Below, piece by piece: positions 25,301 to 33,596 of a stretch of 39,553 nt of DNA. The notes below the pieces were generated by a model. It searched no databases. It saw only the letters and a program-made list of their open reading frames with translations, and was not told the origin of the DNA. Source of the DNA: Gemmatimonadota bacterium (lineage in GTDB: Bacteria; Gemmatimonadota; Gemmatimonadetes; Gemmatimonadales; GWC2-71-9); the NCBI GenBank assembly GCA_027294455.1, contig JAPULZ010000242.1, forward strand, positions 1 to 39,553. The letters run 5' to 3'. Within the stretch, counting starts at the first letter, position 1. Every line of letters starts with the position of its first letter. A program made the translations under genes and the position numbers.

Positions 25301-26265
25301 TCGCACTGACCCAGCTCGCCGCCGGTTTCCTTATTCTCGGTCTCGGCGGACGCTACATCGTTCGGGGCGCCGTATCCGTCGCGCTACTCGCGCGAGTCTC
25401 CACCGCGGTGGTGGGTCTCACGGTGGTGGCGTTCGGAACGAGCCTTCCCGAGTTGGCCGTGAGCGTCAAAGCCGCCGCCGGCGGCTCGACGGACCTCGCG
25501 TACGCCAACGTCGTCGGCTCGAGCATTGTCAACATTGCCGTGATCCTCTCGCTGACCGCCCTCGTGCGTCCGGTGCGTATCCTGAGCCAATCCCGCGAGT
25601 TCGAGTTTCCTGTGATGATGGTGGTCTTGGCACTTTGCCTGTTCATGGCGCGAGACGGGCTCATCAGCCAGTCCGAAGGCGCCGTGCTCATCTCCGGCCT
25701 CGTCTTGTTCCTCATGTTGACGGTGAGGCGCACTCGGCGGGAAGGCGTACAAGATCACTCCCACCGAGGCGACGAGGTCAAGGCCATCCATCCGGAGGGG
25801 GGGAGCCGCACGCGCGCATGGTCGTTCGGATTGGGATACGTCGCGATCGGGATCGTCGGTCTGTGGGCCGGCGCGGAGTTCATGGTCGCCGGGGCCATCA
25901 CCATCGCGGAGTCCATGGGCGTGTCGGAACGCATCATCGGGTTGACCGTCGTGGCGATGGGCACCAGCCTGCCAGAACTCGTTACCACGCTCATTGCGGC
26001 AAAGCAGGGCGAAGACGAGATCGCGCTGAGCAACCTGATGGGCTCGAACATCTTCAACATCCTCGGCGTTCTGGGGTGGACCAGTCTCGTGGTTCCCGTG
26101 CCCATCCATCCCCAGGCCGCCGGACTCGACAATTGGGTCATGCTGGGATTGGGTGCGGCGCTGCTGCCAATCATGTGGACGAGCCAGAAGGTGACCCGGT
26201 GGCACGCCACGATCCTGCTTGCGGCGTACACGGTCTATTTCCTGGTATTGGTGAAGGCAGCGTAA
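25294..26265 (+). CDS. Calcium/sodium antiporter, CaCA family (YrbG-like)
   Basis: Inner-membrane cation exchanger of 323 residues with about 10 membrane helices. The two inverted alpha-repeats are plain: GTSLPELAVSVKAA with VVGSSIVNI, and GTSLPELVTTLIAA with LMGSNIFNI, which form the ion site. A charged cytoplasmic loop (about 140-170) separates the halves. The ATG at 25294 was chosen because it starts directly at the first helix and overlaps the previous stop as ATGCTGA; a GTG six bases earlier is possible. Last gene of the M48-purD-mutM-uvrC-like run, ending 14 bases from the oppositely directed phosphoesterase gene. The ion (Ca2+ with Na+, K+ or H+) is inferred from the family. Confidence 0.92.
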   Translation: MLIALTQLAAGFLILGLGGRYIVRGAVSVALLARVSTAVVGLTVVAFGTSLPELAVSVKAAAGGSTDLAYANVVGSSIVNIAVILSLTALVRPVRILSQSREFEFPVMMVVLALCLFMARDGLISQSEGAVLISGLVLFLMLTVRRTRREGVQDHSHRGDEVKAIHPEGGSRTRAWSFGLGYVAIGIVGLWAGAEFMVAGAITIAESMGVSERIIGLTVVAMGTSLPELVTTLIAAKQGEDEIALSNLMGSNIFNILGVLGWTSLVVPVPIHPQAAGLDNWVMLGLGAALLPIMWTSQKVTRWHATILLAAYTVYFLVLVKAA

Positions 26266-26279
26266 CCCGTCGCGTCCCG

Positions 26280-26756
26280 CTATTCCAGGGGCACCAATCT
26301 GGCCCGCGGGGGAAGGCCGGGCTCCAGCTCCATGATGCCCACGGATGCGGGCGTCCCCCCCCGGGGCGCGCCGGCCGATCCTGGATTCATCACGGTGACC
26401 GTCTTGTCGACCAGCTCGAGCAGCGGGTGGTGTGTGTGGCCGAACACTATGATGTCGGCCTCGGGAAACGACGCATGCAGGATGAGCGGAACCGGCGTGC
26501 CGAACTGATCGCCGTGGGTCACCGTGACATACATGCCGTCCAGCTCCAGCTTGGCCACTTGGAGGCACCGGTCGCGAATGTCGAATCCGTCCATGTTGCC
26601 ATAAACCGCGGTCACCGGCGCAAGCGCTTCCAACTCGATCAATACATCCGCGTTCCCGACGTCTCCGCCATGCAGGATGTGATCGACCTGACGGAACACG
26701 TCGAAAACTGCGAGGGGAAGGTGGCCGTGGGTGTCGGAGATGACGCCTAGGCGCAT
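26280..26756 (-). CDS. YfcE/MJ0936-type metallophosphoesterase
   Basis: Small di-metal phosphodiesterase of 158 residues, cytoplasmic. All calcineurin-like motifs are present: GVISDTHGH, HGGDVGN, GNMD, THGD and GHTHHP. The substrate is unknown; relatives cleave artificial phosphodiesters in vitro. It directly abuts ubiX (stop at 26757) and is the last gene of the quinone operon, but nothing ties it to quinone synthesis beyond position. Confidence 0.93.
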   Translation of the reverse strand: MRLGVISDTHGHLPLAVFDVFRQVDHILHGGDVGNADVLIELEALAPVTAVYGNMDGFDIRDRCLQVAKLELDGMYVTVTHGDQFGTPVPLILHASFPEADIIVFGHTHHPLLELVDKTVTVMNPGSAGAPRGGTPASVGIMELEPGLPPRARLVPLE

Positions 26757-27344
26757 CTACGCGTCACTGTCCCAACGGGGCGTCAACGCGGCATCGACCC
26801 CCATGTGATCCAACACCCGTTGCACGATGAAGTCGACCAGCTGCGCGATCTCTGTCGGGCGGTGGTAGAACCCCGGTGCGGCAGGAATGACCGTCGCGCC
26901 GGCCTCGCTCACGGCCGTGAGATTGCGCAGGTGTATCAGGGAAAGCGGCGTCTCGCGGGGGACGAGGATCAGCGGCCGCCGCTCCTTCAGCGTGACGTCG
27001 GCCGCGCGCTCAATGAGGGATCGACTCGTTCCGTGAGCGACCGCCGCCACCGTCCCCATGGAGCACGGGCAGATGACCATGCCGGCACTCCCCGCGGACC
27101 CCGACGCGGGTGTGGCGCCACGGTCGGCATCGTCGAACAGCGTTACGTTCGACCAATCGCCGCCGGTGGCCTCCACCAGCTGCTCGTGTGATTCGATTCC
27201 CGACTCGGTTTGCAACAGCCGCCACCCATGGCGAGAAATGACGAGGTGAACCGGGACCTTGTTCGTGATGAGGACGTCGAGCAATCGAACCGCGTACGGC
27301 GCTCCGGATGCGCCGGTGAGGCCGAAGACCCAGGGTCGTGTCAA
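26757..27344 (-). CDS. ubiX: UbiX flavin prenyltransferase
   Basis: Makes prenylated FMN, the cofactor that UbiD decarboxylases need. It has 195 residues, full length. The FMN loop is GLTGASGAPYAVRLL near the N-terminus. The prenyl/FMN site CPCSMGTVAAVAHG is mid-protein, followed by ERRPLILVPRETPLS and the closing FYHRPTEIAQLVDFI. The start is a TTG at 27344 with GGAGAGG upstream. That TTG overlaps the stop of the small proline-rich gene as TTGA. Its partner ubiD is two to three genes upstream in the same operon. Confidence 0.95.
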   Translation of the reverse strand: MTRPWVFGLTGASGAPYAVRLLDVLITNKVPVHLVISRHGWRLLQTESGIESHEQLVEATGGDWSNVTLFDDADRGATPASGSAGSAGMVICPCSMGTVAAVAHGTSRSLIERAADVTLKERRPLILVPRETPLSLIHLRNLTAVSEAGATVIPAAPGFYHRPTEIAQLVDFIVQRVLDHMGVDAALTPRWDSDA

Positions 27345-27556
27345 CGACCTCTCCGATTGGGTGTCGGAGGTTTCGGCGGACGAGTCCGCGGCTTGCCCGG
27401 TGCCGGCTTGCCGGGAATGCCGCCTTTGGGGAAACAGCCACCCTCGGAATCGCGGCGCACCGGCCAGGGAATCCTCGACGGGGGTGCCGGCACCTTGTCG
27501 CGCTCCTTGCGGGGTGGCCGGGGGTCTTTTCCTCCAGGCGTCATCGACGTCTTCAT
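27341..27556 (-). CDS. Small proline-rich basic protein between ubiA and ubiX
   Basis: Not recognised. It has 71 residues, of which 19 are Pro and 19 are Arg/Lys, with only 5 acidic residues and one Cys (41); no membrane segment or signal. It is predicted to be disordered. The case for a real gene is its junctions: its ATG overlaps the ubiA stop as ATGA (27556-27553) and its TGA overlaps the ubiX start as TTGA (27344-27341). It thus fills the ubiA-ubiX gap exactly. It could be a translation bridge for ubiX, an RNA-binding tail-like peptide or a scaffold for the quinone enzymes; none is shown. Confidence 0.62.
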   Translation of the reverse strand: MKTSMTPGGKDPRPPRKERDKVPAPPSRIPWPVRRDSEGGCFPKGGIPGKPAPGKPRTRPPKPPTPNRRGR

Positions 27557-28524
27557 AACAGTCTATCTCCTAACGCACCGGCAAAAACCACAATGCTCAT
27601 CACACCATTCATCGTGAAGAACGCGGCGTTGAGCCGACTCAAGTCATCGGGACGCACGAGATTATGCTCCCATATCAATATAACCGTGGCCGCTGCCACA
27701 CTCAGGAAGTACACCATCCCCCACGCAGCACCAATTCCGAAACCGATGAGCGCGGCGATGGTGACCCTGTGGAACAGCTTGGCCACGAGAATGCTCCGCG
27801 CCTTGCCCAAGCGCACCACCGCGCTCTTCAGACCGTGCCGGCGGTCGAACGACTCATCCTGCAGGGCGTAGAACATGTCGAACCCGGCCACCCACATCGT
27901 GACGGCGAAGGCCAGGACCGGAAGCGTCCACCACGGGTCGCTCCAGGAACCGGTCACCGCGAGATACCCCCCGGCCGGTGCGATGCCCAGAGACAGGCCG
28001 AGCCAGAGATGCGACCAGTGCGTGAACCGCTTCGTGTAGCTGTACGCGAGAATCCACAGCAGGGTGACTGGTGAGAGGATGAAGCACAGACGATTGAGCG
28101 CGCCCGCGGCGGCGATGAAGACCGCGCTCGCCAAATACACTGCGGCCGACGCCTGCTGGACCGTGAGCCGTCCCGAGGGCATCTCCCGTCGCCGTGTCCG
28201 CGGATTCAGGTCGTCGAGCTCGCGGTCGATGACGCGATTGAACCCCATGGCCGCGAAGCGCGCCGCGGTAAACGCTATGACCACGAGCAGGACGTGGCGC
28301 ATGGTGACCGGCGACCCGTGCGAGGCGTACACCACACCCACCAGCGTAAAGGGCAAGGCAAACACGGTGTGGGGCAGCCGGACCAGGTTCGCATAGCGCG
28401 CAATCCACGACGCCCCCGCCAGGGTCTGGCGCTCCATCCTGGGCTGCTGGTAGTCCCCGATGACGGGTTTGAGAGCCGGCCGCCACGGAGCCGTTTGTTT
28501 GGTGGGGTCCTTGCGTTTCCTCAT
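27553..28524 (-). CDS. UbiA-family aromatic prenyltransferase
   Basis: Inner-membrane enzyme that attaches a polyprenyl chain to an aromatic ring in quinone synthesis, 323 residues. About eight membrane helices and both Asp-rich motifs are present: NRVIDRELDD with NPRT, and ALQDESFDRRHGL. About 35 polar residues precede the first helix. The ATG at 28524 was chosen because it overlaps the ubiD stop as ATGA; the open frame runs further upstream only inside ubiD. With ubiD, ubiX and menG as neighbours, it could be UbiA (4-hydroxybenzoate) or MqnP (1,4-dihydroxy-6-naphthoate). Confidence 0.93.
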   Translation of the reverse strand: MRKRKDPTKQTAPWRPALKPVIGDYQQPRMERQTLAGASWIARYANLVRLPHTVFALPFTLVGVVYASHGSPVTMRHVLLVVIAFTAARFAAMGFNRVIDRELDDLNPRTRRREMPSGRLTVQQASAAVYLASAVFIAAAGALNRLCFILSPVTLLWILAYSYTKRFTHWSHLWLGLSLGIAPAGGYLAVTGSWSDPWWTLPVLAFAVTMWVAGFDMFYALQDESFDRRHGLKSAVVRLGKARSILVAKLFHRVTIAALIGFGIGAAWGMVYFLSVAAATVILIWEHNLVRPDDLSRLNAAFFTMNGVMSIVVFAGALGDRLL

Positions 28525-30011
28525 CGCTGCGAGGCCAACGGAATATCCAGGGCACTCCACATTGCATCCACGCGCGCTTTCGTCTCGTCGTCCATGACGA
28601 TCTTGGTGGGCCATTCGCGATGGAAACCCTCCTCCTTCCACTTGGTCGTGGCGTCAATCCCCATCTTCGAGCCGTACGTGAACGCGCGCGACGCGTGATC
28701 CAACACGTCGATCGGACCCATGGTGAATCGCGTGTCGCGTTCGGGATCGATGTTGTTCAGGACCACCCACCACGCTTCCTCCGGATCGCGGACGTTCACG
28801 TCCTTGTCGACGACCACGATCAGCTTGGCCAGGGACATGAGGCCCATACCCCACAGCGCGTTCATGACCTTCCACGCCTGGCCGGGAAACTGCTTGTCGA
28901 TACTGACGAACACGAGATTGTGAAAGATGCCCACCGCCGGCATGTGGTAATCCACGATCTCCGGCACGGTCAGTTGCAGCAACGGCAGAAAAATTCGCTC
29001 GGTGCCGTGACCGAGATAGTAGTCCTCCATGGGGGGACGTCCGACGATGGTCGTCGGGTACACGGGTCGCTCGCGCATGGTAACCGCGTCCACGTGCACC
29101 CCCGGGTATTCGTCGGCCAGCGAATAAAAACCCGTGTGATCGCCGAAGGGCCCCTCCATCACCAGCGGTTCCGACGGATCGATGTGGCACTCGATGACGA
29201 TCTCCGCCTCGGCGGGAACCAAGAGGTCATTCGTGACGGCCTTCGCGAGTCTTACGGGTTTGCGCCGGAGGAATCCGGCGAAGATGTACTCGTCGATGTT
29301 CGGGGGCAGCGGCGCCGAGGCGGAGTAGATCGACGCCGGATCGCCGCCGAGCACGATCGCCACCGGCATCGATTCGCCACGACGCGCCATTTCCCGCCAA
29401 TGCGCCGCCCCGACCTTGTGACGCTGCCAGTGCATCGCCAGCAACGCCCGCTCCAACACCTGCACACGATACATGCCCACGTTCTGCACACCACTCCGCG
29501 GATCTTGACTGACTACTTGCGGCAAGGTGATGTACGGGCCGCCGTCGCCGGGCCAACATGTGATGATGGGTAGACGACTCATGTCGACGTCCGGCCCCCG
29601 CACCACCACCTCCTGGCACGGTGGGGTGCCGCGTTGGCGACGGGGAGGATACTTGGCCACCTCGGTGAGCTGGGAGAACATCGCGAGCTTTTGCCGCCAA
29701 CCCTCCGGCACCTTGGTCTTCAAGAGCTCCGCGATGCGCTGTCCGATCCGATCCAGATCGTCGACGCCGAGGGCGATTTCCATCCGGCGCATCGACCCGA
29801 ACAGATTGATGCCCACCGGAACGGGCGACGCCGTGCCGTCGTCCAACGTGGGATGCTCGAACAACAACGCCGGCCCACCCCCCGGACTCTTCATGCACCG
29901 GTCGGCCACCTCGGCGATCTCCCGGTCGACCGAAACCGGCGCGCCGACCGTGCGCAACTCGCCGGCCTCGTCCAGCTGGCCCAGAAACGCCCGGAGGTTG
30001 TCCGCGATCAA
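28521..30011 (-). CDS. UbiD-family decarboxylase
   Basis: Prenyl-FMN-dependent non-oxidative decarboxylase acting on a prenylated aromatic acid in quinone synthesis. It has 496 residues, the normal length. The cofactor/metal region IECHIDP with EGPFGDHTGFYS, the RPVYPTTIVGRPPMED block and the C-terminal KMGIDATTKW are typical. The ATG at 30011 overlaps the menG stop as ATGA. In ubiquinone makers this is UbiD; in futalosine-pathway bacteria the same family serves as MqnL. The operon cannot decide alone, but a MenG-type gene next door favours menaquinone. Confidence 0.94.
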   Translation of the reverse strand: MIADNLRAFLGQLDEAGELRTVGAPVSVDREIAEVADRCMKSPGGGPALLFEHPTLDDGTASPVPVGINLFGSMRRMEIALGVDDLDRIGQRIAELLKTKVPEGWRQKLAMFSQLTEVAKYPPRRQRGTPPCQEVVVRGPDVDMSRLPIITCWPGDGGPYITLPQVVSQDPRSGVQNVGMYRVQVLERALLAMHWQRHKVGAAHWREMARRGESMPVAIVLGGDPASIYSASAPLPPNIDEYIFAGFLRRKPVRLAKAVTNDLLVPAEAEIVIECHIDPSEPLVMEGPFGDHTGFYSLADEYPGVHVDAVTMRERPVYPTTIVGRPPMEDYYLGHGTERIFLPLLQLTVPEIVDYHMPAVGIFHNLVFVSIDKQFPGQAWKVMNALWGMGLMSLAKLIVVVDKDVNVRDPEEAWWVVLNNIDPERDTRFTMGPIDVLDHASRAFTYGSKMGIDATTKWKEEGFHREWPTKIVMDDETKARVDAMWSALDIPLASQR

Positions 30012-30733
30012 TCCCGCACGCCCCAGTGAATGACCGCGATGCCGAACGTCATCGCCCGGTACCCGACGTCGCCAAAGCCCGCTTGGCGAAACCGCTCGGC
30101 GAGCGCGTCGGGGCCGGGAAAGTCTCGCACGGACGCTGGTAGGTAGCTATAGGCGGTCTTATGTTTGGACACCATGCGCCCGATCCGGGGAAGAACGTGC
30201 CGAAAGTAGCAGAGATACAGCATCCTGATTGGCCAACGACGCGGCGTGGAAAATTCCAGCACGACCAGTCGGGCACCGGGTTTCAACACCCGCGCCGCTT
30301 CGCGCAAACCGGCGTCGAGACTCGCCAGGTTGCGCACGCCGAATCCCACGGTGCACCCGTCGAATTCCCCGTCGGCGAAGGGCAACTCGAGGGCGTCCGC
30401 GCCGACGGCGGAGAGCCGTGGTGCCTTGTGGCGACCGAGCCGCAACATGGGAATCACGAAATCGGCCCCGACGACCCTCCCACGAAACCCGCGCTGTTTG
30501 GCCAGCTCGGCCGCCAGGTCCAGCGTCCCTGCACATAGATCCAGGTATCTCCCCTCGGGAGTCCGGGTCCATACCAGCCGTTCGACGGCTCGACGCCTCC
30601 ACTGTCGATCGATGTTGAGGCTGAGAAGGCGGTTGAGGAGATCGTACCGAGGAGCAATCGCCGTGAACATCTCCTTCACGTACGACCGTTTGCCGGCTTC
30701 GGTGGAGCTGTACCTGAGCTGTGCCGGCGTCAT
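30008..30733 (-). CDS. Demethylmenaquinone/ubiquinone C-methyltransferase (UbiE/MenG)
   Basis: SAM-dependent methyltransferase for the last step of menaquinone (or a C-methylation in ubiquinone) synthesis. It has 241 residues. The SAM motif LDLCAGTLDLAAEL, the VGADF second motif, GFGVRNL, LKPGARLVVLEFS and the C-terminal FGIAVIHWGV are family hallmarks. The N-terminal FTAIAPRYDLLNRLLS is also typical. First gene of the quinone operon, divergent from the sigma-factor gene with 91 bases between. No Shine-Dalgarno precedes the ATG. Confidence 0.95.
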   Translation of the reverse strand: MTPAQLRYSSTEAGKRSYVKEMFTAIAPRYDLLNRLLSLNIDRQWRRRAVERLVWTRTPEGRYLDLCAGTLDLAAELAKQRGFRGRVVGADFVIPMLRLGRHKAPRLSAVGADALELPFADGEFDGCTVGFGVRNLASLDAGLREAARVLKPGARLVVLEFSTPRRWPIRMLYLCYFRHVLPRIGRMVSKHKTAYSYLPASVRDFPGPDALAERFRQAGFGDVGYRAMTFGIAVIHWGVRD

Positions 30734-30741
30734 AAGCGCAA

Positions 30742-30768
30742 AAGATACTGAAGCGATTAAGCTTCCAA
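30742..30768 (-). promoter_or_regulatory. Possible promoter of the quinone operon
   Basis: On the minus strand TTGGAA (30768-30763), a 15-base spacer and TATCTT (30747-30742) end 8 bases before the menG ATG. Transcription would begin at about 30735, giving an almost leaderless message. Spacing is short for a sigma-70 promoter, so this is tentative. Confidence 0.3.
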
Positions 30769-30824
30769 CAGTGGTGCAACCTGAAACATCGCAGCAGGGA
30801 CCGGAGTAGAGACCTCCCTACCAA

Positions 30825-31427
30825 ATGAACCTCCCGAACAACCTATCGACAGTCGCCGATCAGGCGGTGGTGGAGCGAGCGCGCGCCGGGCACGAGAGCG
30901 CCTACCGGGAGCTCGTGCGCCGTTACGAGCGACCGGTGTTCTCGCTGATCTACCGCATGGTCCGGGATCGGGAGCGGGCCGAGGACCTGACCCAGGAGAC
31001 GTTCGTGAAGGTCCTGAACGCGTTGGACAGCTACCGGCCGGAATACAAGTTCTCGTCCTGGATCTTCAAGATCGCCAACAACGCGGCCATCGATCAGCTC
31101 CGCCGCAAGGAGCTGGACACCCTCTCGCTCGATGGCGCGCCAGACGCGGTCACCGCCGAACGGCAAGAGGGTACCTCGCTCCAGCTGGCCGACACCGGCG
31201 AGTCGCCCCTGCAGGAACTCCAAGCGCGGGAACTGGGGGGACAGATCGAGGAAGCCATCGCCCAGCTGCGTCCGGAATATCGTTCGTGCATCCTCCTCCG
31301 GCATGTGGAGGGTTATCCCTATGAGGAGATCGCCGAGATGCTCGACCTGCCCCTGGGGACGGTGAAGACCTACATTCACCGCGCCCGTTCCCAGTTGCGT
31401 GAGCTGTTGGAACACCTCAAGGAGTGA
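30825..31427 (+). CDS. ECF-type RNA polymerase sigma factor
   Basis: Extracytoplasmic-function sigma-70 of 200 residues. Sigma-2 (about 25-95) has the RAEDLTQETFVKVL core-binding/-10 region and WIFKIANNAAID. Sigma-4 (about 137-195) has ILLRHVEGYPYEEIA and LPLGTVKTYIHRAR for -35 recognition. It resembles the RpoE group. The next gene is a membrane protein on the same transcript (44 bases later) and is the likely anti-sigma. Its own promoter is probably in the 91-base gap shared with menG; I see no clear ECF consensus there. Confidence 0.95.
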   Translation: MNLPNNLSTVADQAVVERARAGHESAYRELVRRYERPVFSLIYRMVRDRERAEDLTQETFVKVLNALDSYRPEYKFSSWIFKIANNAAIDQLRRKELDTLSLDGAPDAVTAERQEGTSLQLADTGESPLQELQARELGGQIEEAIAQLRPEYRSCILLRHVEGYPYEEIAEMLDLPLGTVKTYIHRARSQLRELLEHLKE

Positions 31428-31471
31428 AACTCCCCACGAGGCAATGCGTAGGGAAATCGTGAGGAAATGCG

Positions 31472-31996
31472 ATGCATGAGAACCCTGTGACCCAGCTCAC
31501 TCCCGCCGAGGAAGACCCGATCGTCGATCGGTGGCTTGCCTCGCTTCCGGAGTTCGCGCCGCGAGACGGTCTCGACGATGCGGTCATGTGTCGTGTGTAT
31601 GTCCCGGCTCCGTTCTGGCTCCAAGCGGTGCAAAGTGGAACCCGACGGTTGTTCAGTCGGCAACGCGCTTGGGCATGGGTGGGTGGCCTCGCCGCCTCGT
31701 CCGCCGTCTCCATGGTGGTGCTGGCGTGGTGGGCGGTTTCTCACTGGGTGCAGATTGAAACAGCGTGGTCGCTCCTCGCCGGCAGCTATGCGGTGGACGC
31801 GTGGCGAGCCACCATTACATTGGCGGTGAAGGTGGTTGCAGCTGGACTCGCGATGCGCGAAGCGTGGGGATTGAACAGCACGTTGTTGATTCTCGCGAGT
31901 GTCGGAGCCGCTCTCATCACGGCGTTCAGCGCCTGGGGCCTTCAGCGAATCTTGAGTAACAACACCGAGAGGATTTCGTTCAATGCGAGTCGTTAG
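31472..31996 (+). CDS. Small membrane protein, candidate anti-sigma factor
   Basis: Family not recognised. It has 174 residues. A cytoplasmic N-terminus (1-66) with acidic helix and LASLPEFAPRDGLDDAVMCRV is of the kind seen in short anti-sigma domains, but the zinc HxxxCxxC motif is absent. Three hydrophobic segments follow (about 68-90, 113-128, 136-158). GAGG lies upstream of the ATG at 31472. The stop overlaps the start of the next gene (31983). Anti-sigma function is inferred from position just after an ECF sigma gene. Confidence 0.75.
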   Translation: MHENPVTQLTPAEEDPIVDRWLASLPEFAPRDGLDDAVMCRVYVPAPFWLQAVQSGTRRLFSRQRAWAWVGGLAASSAVSMVVLAWWAVSHWVQIETAWSLLAGSYAVDAWRATITLAVKVVAAGLAMREAWGLNSTLLILASVGAALITAFSAWGLQRILSNNTERISFNASR

Positions 31997-33596
31997 ATCG
32001 ATGACCGTGCTGCCGGTGCTGGCACTGGTCACACTCGTCGGGCCCCCGGACGCCGCGGCGCAAAACCAAACGGTCGTGGCCCATTCCGTATGGGTGTCCG
32101 ATGACGGGTCGTCACTCCAGCTCGAGTTGACCAACGGGCGGACCATCACCATCGAGCTGTCCCGCGGCAACATCCACATCAACGGTGAAGCAGCCGGGTC
32201 GTATTCGGCCGGCGGGCCGCTGGAGGAATCGTGGCGGGAACTCCTCACGCACGGCGGCGAGTTGAACTCGACGGAACTCTTGGAGGCGTTGCGGGGGTGG
32301 GATATCGAGGGCCTCGAGGCAACGGAACGACAGATCCAACAGGCCATCGAAGTGAGTCTCGCCAACCTGGACGTCGTGGTGGCAAACGCGGTGCTCGCCG
32401 CGCAGGCGGCTGCCGTGGCGCAGGTGGATGCGCAGATCGCCCAGCAGCGTGCACGCGGCGTGGTGGTGGAGCGTCAGGGCGCCTCGCAGGGCATGGTGAT
32501 CGATCTCAACCGGTTGACCGGGCGCGACGGTTTCGTGCAGCAACTCCTCGATGAATCGCGGGACGAACTCCGCGACTTCGGGCTCGCCGTCGAGAACGGA
32601 CGCGTGCATATCGGGGACCTCACCATCCGCCGCGGCCAGGTGCTCGAAGGCAACGTGGCCGTGCTGTCCGGCGACGTGTCGATCTACGGCACGATCATCG
32701 GCAACCTCGCCACCTTCAACGGCGACGTCCTGCTCCACGACGACGGCCGAATCGAGGGCGATCTGGTCCTGGTCAATGGCAATCTCACCCGGGGGGGCGG
32801 CCGCGTGACGGGCACGGTGCGCTCAGTTCGGGATCAGCTGCGCGTCGCGCGGCGCGACCTCCGCAACGCGAATCGCGAAGTGCGGGAAGCGTTGCCCGTC
32901 CAGGTTTCCGGTGGCGTGGGTCCGCTCGCCAGCGTCGACGCCGTGATTGAGAACATCGCGACGCACATCGCCACGCTGCTCGGGTTCTTCGTGGCGTTCG
33001 CCTGCATCGGATTCGGATTCACCTTCTTCATGCCTAAGCAGCTCGAGGTCATCTCCGAGACGGTGTCCGGGTCGTTCGGCAAATCGTTCCTGGCCGGGTT
33101 GTTCGCGACGCCCCTGGTCTTGCCGGTGAGCGTGATGCTGATCGCCGGCCTCGCGATCACGGTGGTGGGCATTCCGCTGGCGGTGTTGGTGGCGATTGCC
33201 ACGCCGCTTACGGCCATCGCCGCGGCGGTGGGCGGCTACCTCGCCACGGCGAAGACGGTTGGGAACTCCTATCTGCTCCGGCGGATGGCGGAAGGCAACG
33301 CCGTCGTCGCCACGCCGTATCGGTCCATGGTGTACGGCTTGGCCGGACTCCTGGCGATATGGATTCCGGCGGTACTGCTCGGATGGATTCCGTTGGCGGG
33401 ACAGCTTTTCGTTGCACTGGCCCTCGCCATCACCTGGGTCATGGCGACCGCCGGCGTCGGCGCCGCCATTTTGTCCCGTGCCGGGCTGCGGGCCACCTTC
33501 GTCCGATCGGGCCAGGCACCCGCCCTGACGGATGAGCATTACTGGCCGGTGGACGCCTCGAACTTCACGCCGGCGCGACGCGGCCGGTCGAAATAA
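31983..33596 (+). CDS. Bactofilin-like (polymer-forming) domain protein with membrane helices
   Basis: Envelope protein of 537 residues. A signal peptide or N-anchor ends near DAAAQ (residue 27). An Ala/Gln-rich helical stretch lies at about 112-160. A short right-handed beta-solenoid at about 205-282 has turns such as GNVAVLSGDVSIYG and GNLATFNGDVLL, the bactofilin/polymer-forming pattern. The C-terminal half holds about five membrane helices (329-350, 371-395, 396-420, 450-468, 470-497) and a polar tail. It is coupled at both ends: its start lies inside the preceding gene, and its TAA overlaps the next ATG as TAATG. Likely target or sensor part of the sigma system; function not established. 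Confidence 0.82.
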   Translation: MRVVRSMTVLPVLALVTLVGPPDAAAQNQTVVAHSVWVSDDGSSLQLELTNGRTITIELSRGNIHINGEAAGSYSAGGPLEESWRELLTHGGELNSTELLEALRGWDIEGLEATERQIQQAIEVSLANLDVVVANAVLAAQAAAVAQVDAQIAQQRARGVVVERQGASQGMVIDLNRLTGRDGFVQQLLDESRDELRDFGLAVENGRVHIGDLTIRRGQVLEGNVAVLSGDVSIYGTIIGNLATFNGDVLLHDDGRIEGDLVLVNGNLTRGGGRVTGTVRSVRDQLRVARRDLRNANREVREALPVQVSGGVGPLASVDAVIENIATHIATLLGFFVAFACIGFGFTFFMPKQLEVISETVSGSFGKSFLAGLFATPLVLPVSVMLIAGLAITVVGIPLAVLVAIATPLTAIAAAVGGYLATAKTVGNSYLLRRMAEGNAVVATPYRSMVYGLAGLLAIWIPAVLLGWIPLAGQLFVALALAITWVMATAGVGAAILSRAGLRATFVRSGQAPALTDEHYWPVDASNFTPARRGRSK

